64,000 nucleotides of DNA from Kitasatospora sp. NBC_00374. GTDB taxonomy: Bacteria; Actinomycetota; Actinomycetes; Streptomycetales; Streptomycetaceae. The notes below the pieces were generated by a model. That model saw only the letters and a program-made list of their open reading frames with translations. It did not search any database and was not told the origin of the DNA. Positions within the stretch are counted from its first letter, which is position 1. Each line of letters starts with the position of its first letter. Both the position numbers and the translations under genes were made by a program. The DNA is taken from positions 434,001 to 498,000 of the forward strand of contig NZ_CP107964.1 in the NCBI RefSeq assembly GCF_041434935.1. The letters are read 5' to 3'. Shown one piece after another: positions 26,132 to 33,518 of this stretch.

Positions 26132-26557
26132 ATGACCACCGCGCCGACCGGCTCCGTACTGTTCGTCTGCATCCACAACGCCGGCCGCTCCCAGATGGCC
26201 GCCGGTTTCCTGCGCCACCTCGCCGGCGACCGCGTCGAGGTCCGCTCGGCCGGCTCGATCCCCGGCGATCAGATCAACCCCTCCGCGGTCGCCGCGATGG
26301 CCGAGCTCGGTATCGACATCTCCGACCAGAAGCCGAAGATCCTCACCACCGAGGCCGTCCAGGCGTCCGACTACGTCATCACCATGGGCTGCGGCGACGC
26401 CTGCCCGTACTTCCCCGGCAAGACGTACCTGGACTGGAAGCTGGAGGACCCTGCGGGCCAGGGCGTCGAGGCGGTCCGCCCGATCCGCGACGAGATCAGG
26501 TCCCTGATCGAGGGCCTGATCGCCGAGATCGACGCCAAGGCCGGGCAGGCGAGCTGA
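26132..26557 (+). CDS. arsC: Arsenate reductase ArsC (low-molecular-weight phosphatase type)
   Basis: This 141-aa protein is a thiol-dependent arsenate reductase of the LMW protein tyrosine phosphatase fold. The P-loop is VCIHNAGRSQMA (CX5R), and the later segment MGCGDACPYFPGKTYLDW supplies the two extra Cys and the Asp typical of thioredoxin- or mycothiol-linked ArsC. It reduces As(V) to As(III), which the aquaporin-like channel or exporters can then remove. GAAGGA precedes ATG 26132. All key residues are present. Whether it uses mycothiol or thioredoxin cannot be decided here. Confidence 0.92.
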   Translation: MTTAPTGSVLFVCIHNAGRSQMAAGFLRHLAGDRVEVRSAGSIPGDQINPSAVAAMAELGIDISDQKPKILTTEAVQASDYVITMGCGDACPYFPGKTYLDWKLEDPAGQGVEAVRPIRDEIRSLIEGLIAEIDAKAGQAS

Positions 26558-26779
26558 CATCTTCACGCCCGCCACCGAGGAGGCCGGCGCCGACGTGCGC
26601 GAGGCCGTCGTCGGCTCGGGCCGCACCGGGTACGCCGCCCGCGCCTGGCTGAAGCCACTGCCTTTCGACAACCCTTGTCGGTGGCTCGCGGTGGGCGGGC
26701 GCCGCCCCGGGTGGGGCGGGGCAGCACATCGGCGGGCTGATCGTCGGGGCACCCGGTCTGCCCGTCATCCCCACCATGA

Positions 26780-26793
26780 CGTGTGCGCACACG
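26780..26793. promoter_or_regulatory. Palindrome upstream of the fourth arsR
   Basis: CGTGTGCGCACACG is a perfect 14-bp palindrome 31 nt before the start of the fourth arsR gene. A related dyad with the core TGCGCGAGTATGCACA-like spacing lies after that gene, before the MFS gene. Confidence 0.5.
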
Positions 26794-26823
26794 GGCACCC
26801 GGGATCAGACCTACGATGTCCGA

Positions 26824-27180
26824 ATGGACACGAGCACGCCGGTCGCAGATGCAGACCACTCGCACCAGCATTCCAGCGGCGGGCGCCTCGACGTCGCCGC
26901 GTCCGTTCTCGCGCTGCTCGCCGACCGCACCCGGCTCGCCCTCATGGAGCGCCTCGGCCGCGGCGAGGCGGACGTCACCACCCTGGTCGAGGCCACCGGC
27001 GCCGCCCGCCCCTCGGTCAGCCAGCACCTGGCCAAGCTCCGCCTCGCCGGGCTGGTCACCACCCGCAAGGACGGCCGTCGCGTCGTCTACTCCCTGCGCC
27101 ACGGCCACCTGCGCCGCCTGGTCGACGAGGCCCTGAACGTCGCCGACCACCAGATCGGCTCGCTCCCTCCCCACAACTGA
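26824..27180 (+). CDS. ArsR/SmtB-type metal-responsive repressor with His-rich N-terminus
   Basis: This 118-aa winged-helix repressor begins MDTSTPVADADHSHQHSSGG, giving a DxHxHxH-like metal-binding N-terminus, and has the recognition helix RPSVSQHLAKLRLAGLV. C-terminal His residues lie in RHGHLRRLV and VADHQIG. This pattern fits the alpha-5-site nickel/cobalt sensors such as NmtR and KmtR rather than arsenic sensors, since no Cys is present. It precedes a His-tailed MFS exporter on the same strand and probably represses it. No Shine-Dalgarno is seen, so the mRNA may be leaderless. Confidence 0.85.
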   Translation: MDTSTPVADADHSHQHSSGGRLDVAASVLALLADRTRLALMERLGRGEADVTTLVEATGAARPSVSQHLAKLRLAGLVTTRKDGRRVVYSLRHGHLRRLVDEALNVADHQIGSLPPHN

Positions 27181-27228
27181 TCGGGCACCGCACCGGTCTG
27201 CCCATCGGCGGCAGCGACAGCCCTCCAA

Positions 27229-27250
27229 CACGTGCGCGAGTATGCACATG
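27229..27250. promoter_or_regulatory. Imperfect dyad upstream of the His-tailed MFS gene
   Basis: Half-sites CACGTGC and GCACATG (6 of 7 complementary) flank an 8-nt spacer, 47 nt before the MFS start. With the palindrome at 26780-26793 it forms a plausible pair of sites for the intervening ArsR/SmtB repressor. Confidence 0.45.
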
Positions 27251-27297
27251 TTGATTACGATGGGACGGTCACCCACCGACGAGCCGGGGACGGGCCC

Positions 27298-28668
27298 ATG
27301 CTTGCCGTACTGCACAACCGCACCTACCGACACCTGTTCACCGCCCAGGTCGTCGCGCTGGTCGGCACCGGGCTGGCGACGGTGGCGCTCACCCTGCTGG
27401 CGTACGACATCGCCGGGGCGGAGGCGGGCGCGGTGCTGGGCACCGCGCTGGCGATCAAGATGGTCGCGTACGTGGCGATCGCGCCGGTCGCGGGCGCGCT
27501 CGCCGACCGCGTTCCCCGGCGGGCGCTGCTGGTGGCGATGGACCTGGCCCGCGCGGGTGTCGCGCTCGCGCTGCCGTTCGTCGACCAGGTGTGGCAGATC
27601 TACCTGGTGGTGTTCGTGTTGCAGGCCGCCTCGGCCGCGTTCACACCGACGTTCCAGGCGACCATCCCCCGGGTGCTGCCCGCCGAGCGTGACTACACGA
27701 ACGCCCTGTCGCTCTCCCGCCTCGCCTACGACCTGGAGTCACTGTTCAGCCCGGCGCTGGCCGCACTGCTGCTGACCGCGGTGTCCTACAACTGGCTGTT
27801 CGCCGGCACGACCGTCGGCTTCCTGGCCTCCGCCGCCCTGGTCGTCTCCGCCGTCCTGCCGAAGGCGCCACCGGTGGAGCGCACCGGCGGCGCGTACGCG
27901 AAGGCGGCGTTCGGCTCCCGGCTGTTCTGGGCGACGCCCAGGCTCCGGGCACTGCTGGCGCTCGACCTCGCGGTCGCCGCAGCCGGGGCCATCGTGTTCG
28001 TGAACACGGTCGTGGTGGTCCGCGAGCACTTCCGCCACCCCGCCGGCGACGTCTCGCTCGCACTCGGCGCCTACGGTGCGGGCTCCGTGCTGGCCGCGCT
28101 GCTGCTGCCCCGCCTGCTGTCGAGAGTGGGCGACCGGGCGGTGATGCTGACTGCGGCCCTCGCCCTGCCCGCCGTGCTCACCGCCGTCGCCGCGGTGACC
28201 GCCGCCGCCCCGGGCGGGTGGGCGTGGGCCGCGCTGCTGGCGGCGTGGGCTCTGGTCGGCGCGGCCAGTTCGGCGGCGCTGACGCCGGGCGGACGGGTGA
28301 TCCGCCGCTCGGCTGCCGACGCGGACCTGCCCGCCGCGTTCGCCGCCCAGTTCTCGCTCTCGCACGCATGCTGGCTGCTGACGTATCCACTCGCCGGCTG
28401 GCTCGCCGCCGGCACGGGCCTGCCTGCCACCGCCGTGATCCTGGGCGTCGTCGCGTTCGCCGCAGCCATCGGCGCGGTCGCCCTGTGGCCGCGCCGCGAT
28501 CCGGATGCGTTGCAGCACGAGCACACCGACCTGCCGGCCGGCCACCCCCACCTCGCCGACGCCCACCGGTTCCGGGCCGGAGGCTGGAGCCACGACCACC
28601 ACTACGTCATCGACCAGCACCACCACGCCTGGCCGCGCTCGGCCCGCAGCGGGGCTGCCGCACACTGA
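27298..28668 (+). CDS. MFS exporter with His-rich C-terminus (NreB-like)
   Basis: This 456-aa protein has about twelve membrane spans, with ALADRVPRRALLVAMDLAR as the MFS loop motif after span 2. Its cytoplasmic tail is strongly His-rich: LQHEHTDLPAGHPHLADAH and then WSHDHHYVIDQHHHAW. NreB-type nickel exporters have such tails. The upstream repressor also has a His-based rather than Cys-based sensor pattern. I therefore predict efflux of Ni(II), Co(II) or Zn(II). The start ATG 27298 gives a normal MFS N-terminus; longer in-frame starts look non-native. Confidence 0.85.
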   Translation: MLAVLHNRTYRHLFTAQVVALVGTGLATVALTLLAYDIAGAEAGAVLGTALAIKMVAYVAIAPVAGALADRVPRRALLVAMDLARAGVALALPFVDQVWQIYLVVFVLQAASAAFTPTFQATIPRVLPAERDYTNALSLSRLAYDLESLFSPALAALLLTAVSYNWLFAGTTVGFLASAALVVSAVLPKAPPVERTGGAYAKAAFGSRLFWATPRLRALLALDLAVAAAGAIVFVNTVVVVREHFRHPAGDVSLALGAYGAGSVLAALLLPRLLSRVGDRAVMLTAALALPAVLTAVAAVTAAAPGGWAWAALLAAWALVGAASSAALTPGGRVIRRSAADADLPAAFAAQFSLSHACWLLTYPLAGWLAAGTGLPATAVILGVVAFAAAIGAVALWPRRDPDALQHEHTDLPAGHPHLADAHRFRAGGWSHDHHYVIDQHHHAWPRSARSGAAAH

Positions 28669-28684
28669 CCTCTTCGGCCGGCTG

Positions 28685-28891
28685 TCAGGCCGCCCCGGTG
28701 TCCGAGGACCGCGCGCGTCCACGTAGCCGGCGGCGGACGGCGACGCCCGCGGCAAGATGGCAGACCAGGCCGACCGGCACGGCGAGCAGCGGGATCCTGG
28801 TGCCCAGCCACAGATGGAGCGCGAGCCCGCCGAGGACGAGGACGGCGGCTCCGACGCGCAGGGCGCGGTTCGTCCGCAGGATCGCGGTCAT
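28685..28891 (-). CDS. Small two-span membrane protein
   Basis: This 68-aa protein has two hydrophobic segments (ALRVGAAVLVLGGLALHLWLG and LLAVPVGLVCHLAAGVAV, each counted within 20 residues of core) and a basic tail RRRLRGRARS. Its ATG at 28891 overlaps the stop of the methyltransferase gene in an ATGA arrangement, so it is translationally coupled. I do not recognise a family. It could be a membrane partner of the methyltransferase. Confidence 0.65.
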   Translation of the reverse strand: MTAILRTNRALRVGAAVLVLGGLALHLWLGTRIPLLAVPVGLVCHLAAGVAVRRRLRGRARSSDTGAA

Positions 28892-29553
28892 GCGGCGGGC
28901 CCCGCCTTGACGGCCTGCACGTAGTGGATCCACGGGTGGAGGTCGCCCGTGCGCACCTCGGTGAAGCCGGCCTGCTCGACGAGCGGCCTCAGCAGGTGGA
29001 CGGGGTTGCGTTCCATGACGGGTCCGGTGACGGCGCCCACGAGGTGGCGGGCGACGGAGTTGGTCGGCGGGCGGAAGTCGGCGAGCAGCAGGCGGCCGCC
29101 GGGCCGGAGCGCGCGGCGCATCTCGGCGACGGCGCGGGCGCGGACGTCCTCGGGGAGGTGGTGGAGCATCAGGCTGCTCGCCACGACGTCGAACTCGCCG
29201 TCGGCGGCCGGGAGGTTCTCGGCGATTCCGTCGGTGAAGGTGCAGTGGGTGCGGCCATTGGCGCGGCGTCGGGCGTGGGCGAGGACGTCGGCGGACGGGT
29301 CGACGCCGATCACGCTGCCGGCCGATGTGACGACGTCCGCGAGGCGCAGCGTGAGGTAGCCGGTGCCGCAGCCGACGTCCAGGGCGCGGTCGCCGGGCCG
29401 GGCGCCGGTCAGCTCGGCGAGGCGGGTGAAGACATGGCGGCGACGGCCGCCGAAGAGCACGGTGCCGAACGCCTCGTAGGCGCGTCCGTGGCGGATGGTC
29501 TGCCCACCGGTGCGGGAGTCCGCCGTGCCGTGCAGAAAGCGTGCGAGTTCCAT
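28888..29553 (-). CDS. Class I SAM-dependent methyltransferase
   Basis: This 221-aa protein is a class I methyltransferase: motif I LDVGCGTGYLTLRLAD, an acidic loop VIGVDPSADVL, motif II FDVVASSLMLHHLPED, and motif III LRPGGRLLLADF. The general UbiE/ubiquinone-type pattern does not give the substrate. ArsM arsenite methyltransferases have three conserved Cys; this sequence has only the motif I Cys and one in THCTFTDG, so it is probably not ArsM. A divergent TetR and a double palindrome lie directly upstream. Confidence 0.85.
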   Translation of the reverse strand: MELARFLHGTADSRTGGQTIRHGRAYEAFGTVLFGGRRRHVFTRLAELTGARPGDRALDVGCGTGYLTLRLADVVTSAGSVIGVDPSADVLAHARRRANGRTHCTFTDGIAENLPAADGEFDVVASSLMLHHLPEDVRARAVAEMRRALRPGGRLLLADFRPPTNSVARHLVGAVTGPVMERNPVHLLRPLVEQAGFTEVRTGDLHPWIHYVQAVKAGPAA

Positions 29554-29565
29554 GCCTGGACCTTT

Positions 29566-29607
29566 CTTAGTGGCGACTAAGTAGCGCTTAACTTAGTCGC
29601 CACTAAG
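29566..29607. promoter_or_regulatory. Double-palindrome TetR operator
   Basis: Two 16-bp sites, CTTAGTGGCGACTAAG (29566-29581) and CTTAGTCGCCACTAAG (29592-29607), are exact reverse complements of each other, and each has its own CTTAGT/ACTAAG dyad. They lie 13 nt before the methyltransferase start and 31 nt before the divergent TetR start. Confidence 0.85.
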
Positions 29608-29638
29608 TTTTCTGGCAAGGGGCGGATAGGATGCCGGT

Positions 29639-30268
29639 ATGCCCGCCTCTCAGCCCGCCCAGAAGCCCCGGCGCCCGCGCCTGAGCGCGGAGGACCGCCG
29701 GGCGTCGATCCTCGACGCGGCCACCGAGGTCTTCTCCGAAGTCGGCTACCAGCGCGGCAAGATGTCCGAGGTCGCCCGCCGGGTCGGGGTCAGCGAACCC
29801 GTCGTGTTCCAGAACTTCGGCTCCAAGGCCGCCGTCTTCGCCGCCGTCCTCGACCATGCGGCCGAACGCATGTCCACCGGCATGCGCGAATGGGCCGGCC
29901 GCTCCCCCAGCGTCGGCGCCTGGCTCGGCGAACTCCTCGCACCCGAACACCTCGCCCACGTGCACGCCCGCGGCACCCTCGGCGTGCTCTTCGAGGACGC
30001 CATGACCCTCACCACCGAACCCGCGGTTCTCGAATCAGCCCGCCGCGGTAACCAGGCCCTGGCCCGGACCCTCGCCGACCTGCTCGAACGAGGCCAGGCC
30101 GACGGCAGCATCCGGCCCGACCTCGAACCCGCCGCCGGAGCGTGGTGGCTGATCTCCCTTCTCGCCTCCCAGAACTTCCGACGCACCGTCGCACCCGACC
30201 CCGCACACTCCGACGCCGCGCTCGGCGCCCTGACGATGCGACTGCTGGCGGTCGACGCCACGAACTGA
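29639..30268 (+). CDS. TetR-family repressor
   Basis: This 209-aa protein has a TetR DNA-binding domain (about residues 18-65: ILDAATEVFSEVGYQRGKM, VARRVGVSEPVVFQNFGSK) and a helical ligand-binding half. It is divergent from the methyltransferase and small membrane-protein genes, with a double palindrome between, so it most likely represses both directions and is released by the compound the methyltransferase acts on. The ligand is not predictable. ATG 29639 gives the standard N-terminus. Confidence 0.92.
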   Translation: MPASQPAQKPRRPRLSAEDRRASILDAATEVFSEVGYQRGKMSEVARRVGVSEPVVFQNFGSKAAVFAAVLDHAAERMSTGMREWAGRSPSVGAWLGELLAPEHLAHVHARGTLGVLFEDAMTLTTEPAVLESARRGNQALARTLADLLERGQADGSIRPDLEPAAGAWWLISLLASQNFRRTVAPDPAHSDAALGALTMRLLAVDATN

Positions 30269-30664
30269 TCCAGCGCGGCATCAGGTGGCACTCGACCACT
30301 GGACGCCCCGACACTCCGCCCCGTGCCGTGCTCGGCGGACCTGCGGACGCCGCCCAGCTCGAACCCGCCGCCTGACGCGACGTCCCCTCCGGCCCCGTTC
30401 GGAGGATCTCGCCGTGGCCCGCACCTCGTCCTCGGCGCAGCGGCCGGTCCTCACCGCGGGCGCGCGCCACCCGGCGTGCCGGCTGGGCTTCAGCGTGCAG
30501 CCCGCCCCACTGTCCGGCGGCGGAGATTGCGGCGCACATCTTAAAAGATGGCGATCATATTCATGCGGTATGCCAAATCAACTTCGATCATCCCGTGCAC
30601 TCAATGGGATGGATGTGCCATTGCTTGGTGCATCCTGCACGTGCCGGTAGGGTCAAATGGGCGT
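30269..30664. other. Intergenic region, AT-richer toward the DUF4239 gene
   Basis: About 400 bp with no recognisable gene. A short perfect palindrome CATCTT-AA-AAGATG sits at 30537-30550, in DNA that is clearly less GC-rich than the surroundings; it may belong to the promoter of the gene at 30665. Confidence 0.35.
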
Positions 30665-31429
30665 ATGAGATGGGCTTCAATCAGTACCCTGGTCGCCTGC
30701 TGTGTCGGCGCCTCGATCCTCGTCCTCGTCCTCATGGTTCGATACATTCCTCAGCGCTGGCGCGAGGGATCCACTCTGAACGATGGCGTCGAACATTTTT
30801 CGACCCTTAATAGGACATTGTTCAGCTTCATTCTGGCCCTCTCGATCGTCTCCGCCAGCGCGAGTCTGAGCAAAGCCGCCGACGAGGTCAGCAATGAAGG
30901 TGCAAGCCTCGTCAACCTCTACTGGGCGACACGGCCTCTGCCGGAGACCTCACGAGCAGAGGTCCGCGACTTGACTCGCCAGTACACGGTCGCGGTGATC
31001 AACGACGAGTGGCCGGCCATGGCCGAGGGCGGGACCAGCGCACGGGCGCAGGAGCTGTACGACGAACTGCGGCGCGTACTGCAGGACACGGCGGGCGATT
31101 CCAAGCAGGAGCAGACTTTCGCGCGGGACTCACTCCTGGCCCTCAGAGAGGTCGGGGACGCTCGGCGCGCGCGGATACTGGCGGTCTCCCAGGAAGTCCC
31201 CAACTACCTCTGGGTCGGCCTGATCCTGTCCGCAGTCCTTCTGGTGGCCACCTCCGCGCTCCAGATCAACACCCTGACGTGGCCAGGATTCGTCGGAATC
31301 GGCGGCCTGGCACTGTTGCTGTCCGGCGTTCTGACCTTGTTGTCAGCCATGAACCACCCCTTCAGCGGGGGAATCCACGTCGAGCCCGACGCGCTGAAAT
31401 TCGCGCTGCATCGTTACTCCATCATCTGA
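30665..31429 (+). CDS. DUF4239 (bestrophin-like) membrane protein
   Basis: This 254-aa membrane protein matches DUF4239: an N-terminal span (about residues 5-27), the conserved block FSFILALSIVSASASLSKAA with EGASLVNLYWATRPL, a cytoplasmic helical part (about 75-165), and two C-terminal spans (WVGLILSAVLLVATSALQI region and the GGLALLLSGVLTLLSAM region) ending NHPFSGGIHVEPDALKFAL. The family has a bestrophin-like architecture but no proven function. Start choice is uncertain because there is no strong ribosome-binding site; ATG 30665 gives a normal N-terminus. Base composition at the 5' end is lower in GC, suggesting acquired DNA. Confidence 0.85.
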   Translation: MRWASISTLVACCVGASILVLVLMVRYIPQRWREGSTLNDGVEHFSTLNRTLFSFILALSIVSASASLSKAADEVSNEGASLVNLYWATRPLPETSRAEVRDLTRQYTVAVINDEWPAMAEGGTSARAQELYDELRRVLQDTAGDSKQEQTFARDSLLALREVGDARRARILAVSQEVPNYLWVGLILSAVLLVATSALQINTLTWPGFVGIGGLALLLSGVLTLLSAMNHPFSGGIHVEPDALKFALHRYSII

Positions 31430-31530
31430 CCGAGTTCGCAAACCCAAACCTGCATCCACACCACCGAGCTGACGTGCCGTCAATTCCGGTGCGACACCAG
31501 TGCGTCCACATACGCCCGTCATGCTGCCGT

Positions 31531-31572
31531 CCAGGCCGTCCTGCCCCTCATCCGACAGGCAGGACGGCCTGG
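31531..31572. terminator. Strong bidirectional hairpin terminator
   Basis: Arms CCAGGCCGTCCTGCC and GGCAGGACGGCCTGG are perfect 15-bp reverse complements with a 12-nt loop, between the converging DUF4239 and VOC genes. Confidence 0.85.
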
Positions 31573-31726
31573 TGCTACGCGGACGCGTTCGGCGGAGCCG
31601 GGTGGCCCTGGTCGCGGCGGACCCGCGCGGAGTGGGGCACAGCACGCCGATCCGCTGCGGTGAAGCGCTCAAGGGCGGCGGAGGCGGGCGCCGGGGACCC
31701 CGGCCATCGCAGCTGGCGATCTGCGC

Positions 31727-32227
31727 CTACGAGGCCGGGTGGGTCGTGCCGCCGTCCGCGTGGGCGTCCTCCAGCGCCTGGATGTCGATCTTCCTCATCT
31801 GCAGCATCGCCCGCATCACCCGCTCGGCCCTGACCGGGTCCGGGTCGCCGAGCAGTTCCATCAGCCGCCGGGGGGTGATCTGCCAGGACAGCCCGTACCG
31901 GTCCTTCAGCCAACCGCAGTCGCTCTCCTGTCCGCCCTCGGTGAGAGCGGCCCACAGCCGGTCGACCTCCGCCTGGTCGCCGCAGTTGACCTGGAGCGAG
32001 ATCGCCTCGGTGAACGGGAACAGCGGCCCACCGTTGAGTGCGACGTAGCGCTGCCCGGCGAGCTCGAACGCCACCGTCATCACCGAACCCGCCTCGCCGG
32101 GGCCCGCCTCCCCATACCTCTTCACCTCGACGATCCGGGAGTCCGGAAACAGCGAGGTGTAGAACCGCGCCGCCTCCTCGGCCTGGTCGTCGAACCACAG
32201 GAAGGTGGTGATCTTCTGCTCCGGCAC
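31727..32227 (-). CDS. PhnB-like VOC family protein
   Basis: This 166-aa protein is a glyoxalase-fold (VOC) protein of the PhnB/3-demethylubiquinone-methyltransferase-like group: EQKITTFLWFDDQAEEAARF, SLFPDSRIVEVKRYGE, MTVAFELAGQRYVALNGGP, and LSWQITPRRLMELLGDPD. These proteins are widespread in actinomycetes and mostly of unknown substrate. The start is GTG 32227, with GGAGGA at a good distance. It converges on the DUF4239 gene across a terminator. Confidence 0.88.
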   Translation of the reverse strand: MPEQKITTFLWFDDQAEEAARFYTSLFPDSRIVEVKRYGEAGPGEAGSVMTVAFELAGQRYVALNGGPLFPFTEAISLQVNCGDQAEVDRLWAALTEGGQESDCGWLKDRYGLSWQITPRRLMELLGDPDPVRAERVMRAMLQMRKIDIQALEDAHADGGTTHPAS

Positions 32228-32948
32228 GGCTTCCTCCCGCTCCTCGAATCTCCCCGACGACCGTATGCCGCGCGGTCCACGCAAGCACCGCAGCCACGCT
32301 GCACCGCGCCGAACCAACGCCCTGCAGGACCAGCGCGACCTCGGCGAGCAGGGCCGCCGCATGGTGGCGTCGTCCGCAAGGACGCCAAGGGGATCGTCGA
32401 CATCGGGACCTGCTGGCTGCCCGAGCAGCTGCAGTTCCCGCGCTCCGCACCGGCCTTCGGAGCCGCACCCGCCAGGATCAGGCCGGACTACTGCGCCGGC
32501 TCCGTCACCAGGACGAGCGGCGGCCACACCTTCGTGATCCCGTGGATCGGGTCGTCGAACGTCATGTGCGACAGCCTCAACCACGTCTACGGGAAGGCAC
32601 CGTCCTAGCGCGGTTCGCTGTCCGGGCTGGTCAGATGCCGTGTCCTGCGTGTGGTCAGCTGACGTGGCGCCAGGGGCTGGTTGCGCGCGGAGGCCATCCG
32701 AGAGGGGGGTGCGGCGCCGGTCACGGCAGCGTCGGGCGACGGCCTGGCGTCTGCGCCTCCAGAGGCGAGGCAAGCGGGACCGCCCGCCGCTGGCACCGTG
32801 AAAGCAGGGCAGCCCGGCGGCTTAAGGAAGCGGCGCACAGCGGACGAGTCGGCGCACGGCGGCGGTGCGGCCCGGACGAGCGCCACTGTGACCAGGGCTA
32901 CGCCGACACCGGTGGGACGCGGTGCCCGTCCCACCGCGTTAGAAGGTC
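32228..32948. other. Intergenic region upstream of the sigma factor gene
   Basis: About 720 bp. On the plus strand 32366-32608 the frame reads DAKGIVDIGTCWLPEQLQF and later GHTFVIPWIGSSNVMCDSL before a stop, which looks protein-like but has no start codon and no family I recognise; it may be a gene 3' end. I see no other gene. The promoter of the sigma factor gene must lie at the right end. Confidence 0.35.
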
Positions 32949-33479
32949 ATGGACCGCACAACGACGACGGGCCCGGCGCCCACCGAGCCGCCGGCCTTCC
33001 TCGACTTTGCTGCGGCGAGGGGGCATCACCTGGTCAGAACGGCCTTCCTGCTGACCGGCGGTGACGCCCACCTCGCCGAGGACCTCGCCCAGGAGGCGTT
33101 CGGCCGGCTGTTCGGGAGGTGGCGGAAGGTCTCGCGGATGGCGAACCCCGCCGGCTACGCGCAGACCGTTCTGGTCAACGCCTTCCTGTCGCACCGCCGT
33201 CGGCGAAGCAGCAGTGAGCACGTGACGGACACCTTCGCCGAGACGGCACAGACCGCACCGGACCCGGCGCTGCGGGTGACGCTCCTGCGGGCGCTGGGCG
33301 AACTGCCCCCGCCGGACCGGGCGGTGCTGGTGCTTCGGTACTGGGAGGACCGCAGCGTGGAGGAGACCGCGGCGGTGCTGCGGCTGAGTCCCAGCACGGT
33401 GCGTTCGCGCAGCAGTCGGGCGCTGACCCGGATGCGGGCCCTGCTCGGCGACGAGCTCGACGAGCTCGTCCACCCCTGA
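32949..33479 (+). CDS. SigE-family ECF RNA polymerase sigma factor
   Basis: This 176-aa protein is an ECF sigma factor of the actinobacterial SigE group. Region 2 is recognisable in HHLVRTAFLLTGGDAHLAED and LAQEAFGRLFGRW, followed by region 4 with LPPPDRAVLVLRYWEDRSVE and ETAAVLRLSPSTVRSRSSRAL. It directs RNA polymerase to a small stress or envelope regulon. The next gene, 39 nt downstream, encodes a single-span membrane protein that is the likely anti-sigma factor or partner. Confidence 0.92.
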   Translation: MDRTTTTGPAPTEPPAFLDFAAARGHHLVRTAFLLTGGDAHLAEDLAQEAFGRLFGRWRKVSRMANPAGYAQTVLVNAFLSHRRRRSSSEHVTDTFAETAQTAPDPALRVTLLRALGELPPPDRAVLVLRYWEDRSVEETAAVLRLSPSTVRSRSSRALTRMRALLGDELDELVHP

Positions 33480-33518
33480 CCGACACCCGGGCAGTACGAG
33501 AGGAAGCGGAGTACCAGG

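Noticed and set aside
26558..26775. Plus-strand residues EEAGADVREAVVGSGRTGYA after arsC
   Set aside because: Looks like a gene fragment, but too short and without start or family.
28888..29553. Arsenite methyltransferase ArsM
   Set aside because: ArsM needs three conserved Cys; this methyltransferase has only scattered Cys and generic motifs.
32366..32608. Protein-like plus-strand stretch with WLPEQLQF and VIPWIGSSN
   Set aside because: No start codon fits and I recognise no family; kept only as a remark in the intergenic entry.
32605..32934. 109-codon minus-strand frame before the sigma factor gene
   Set aside because: Residues are Pro/Ala/Arg-rich without structure; likely chance frame.
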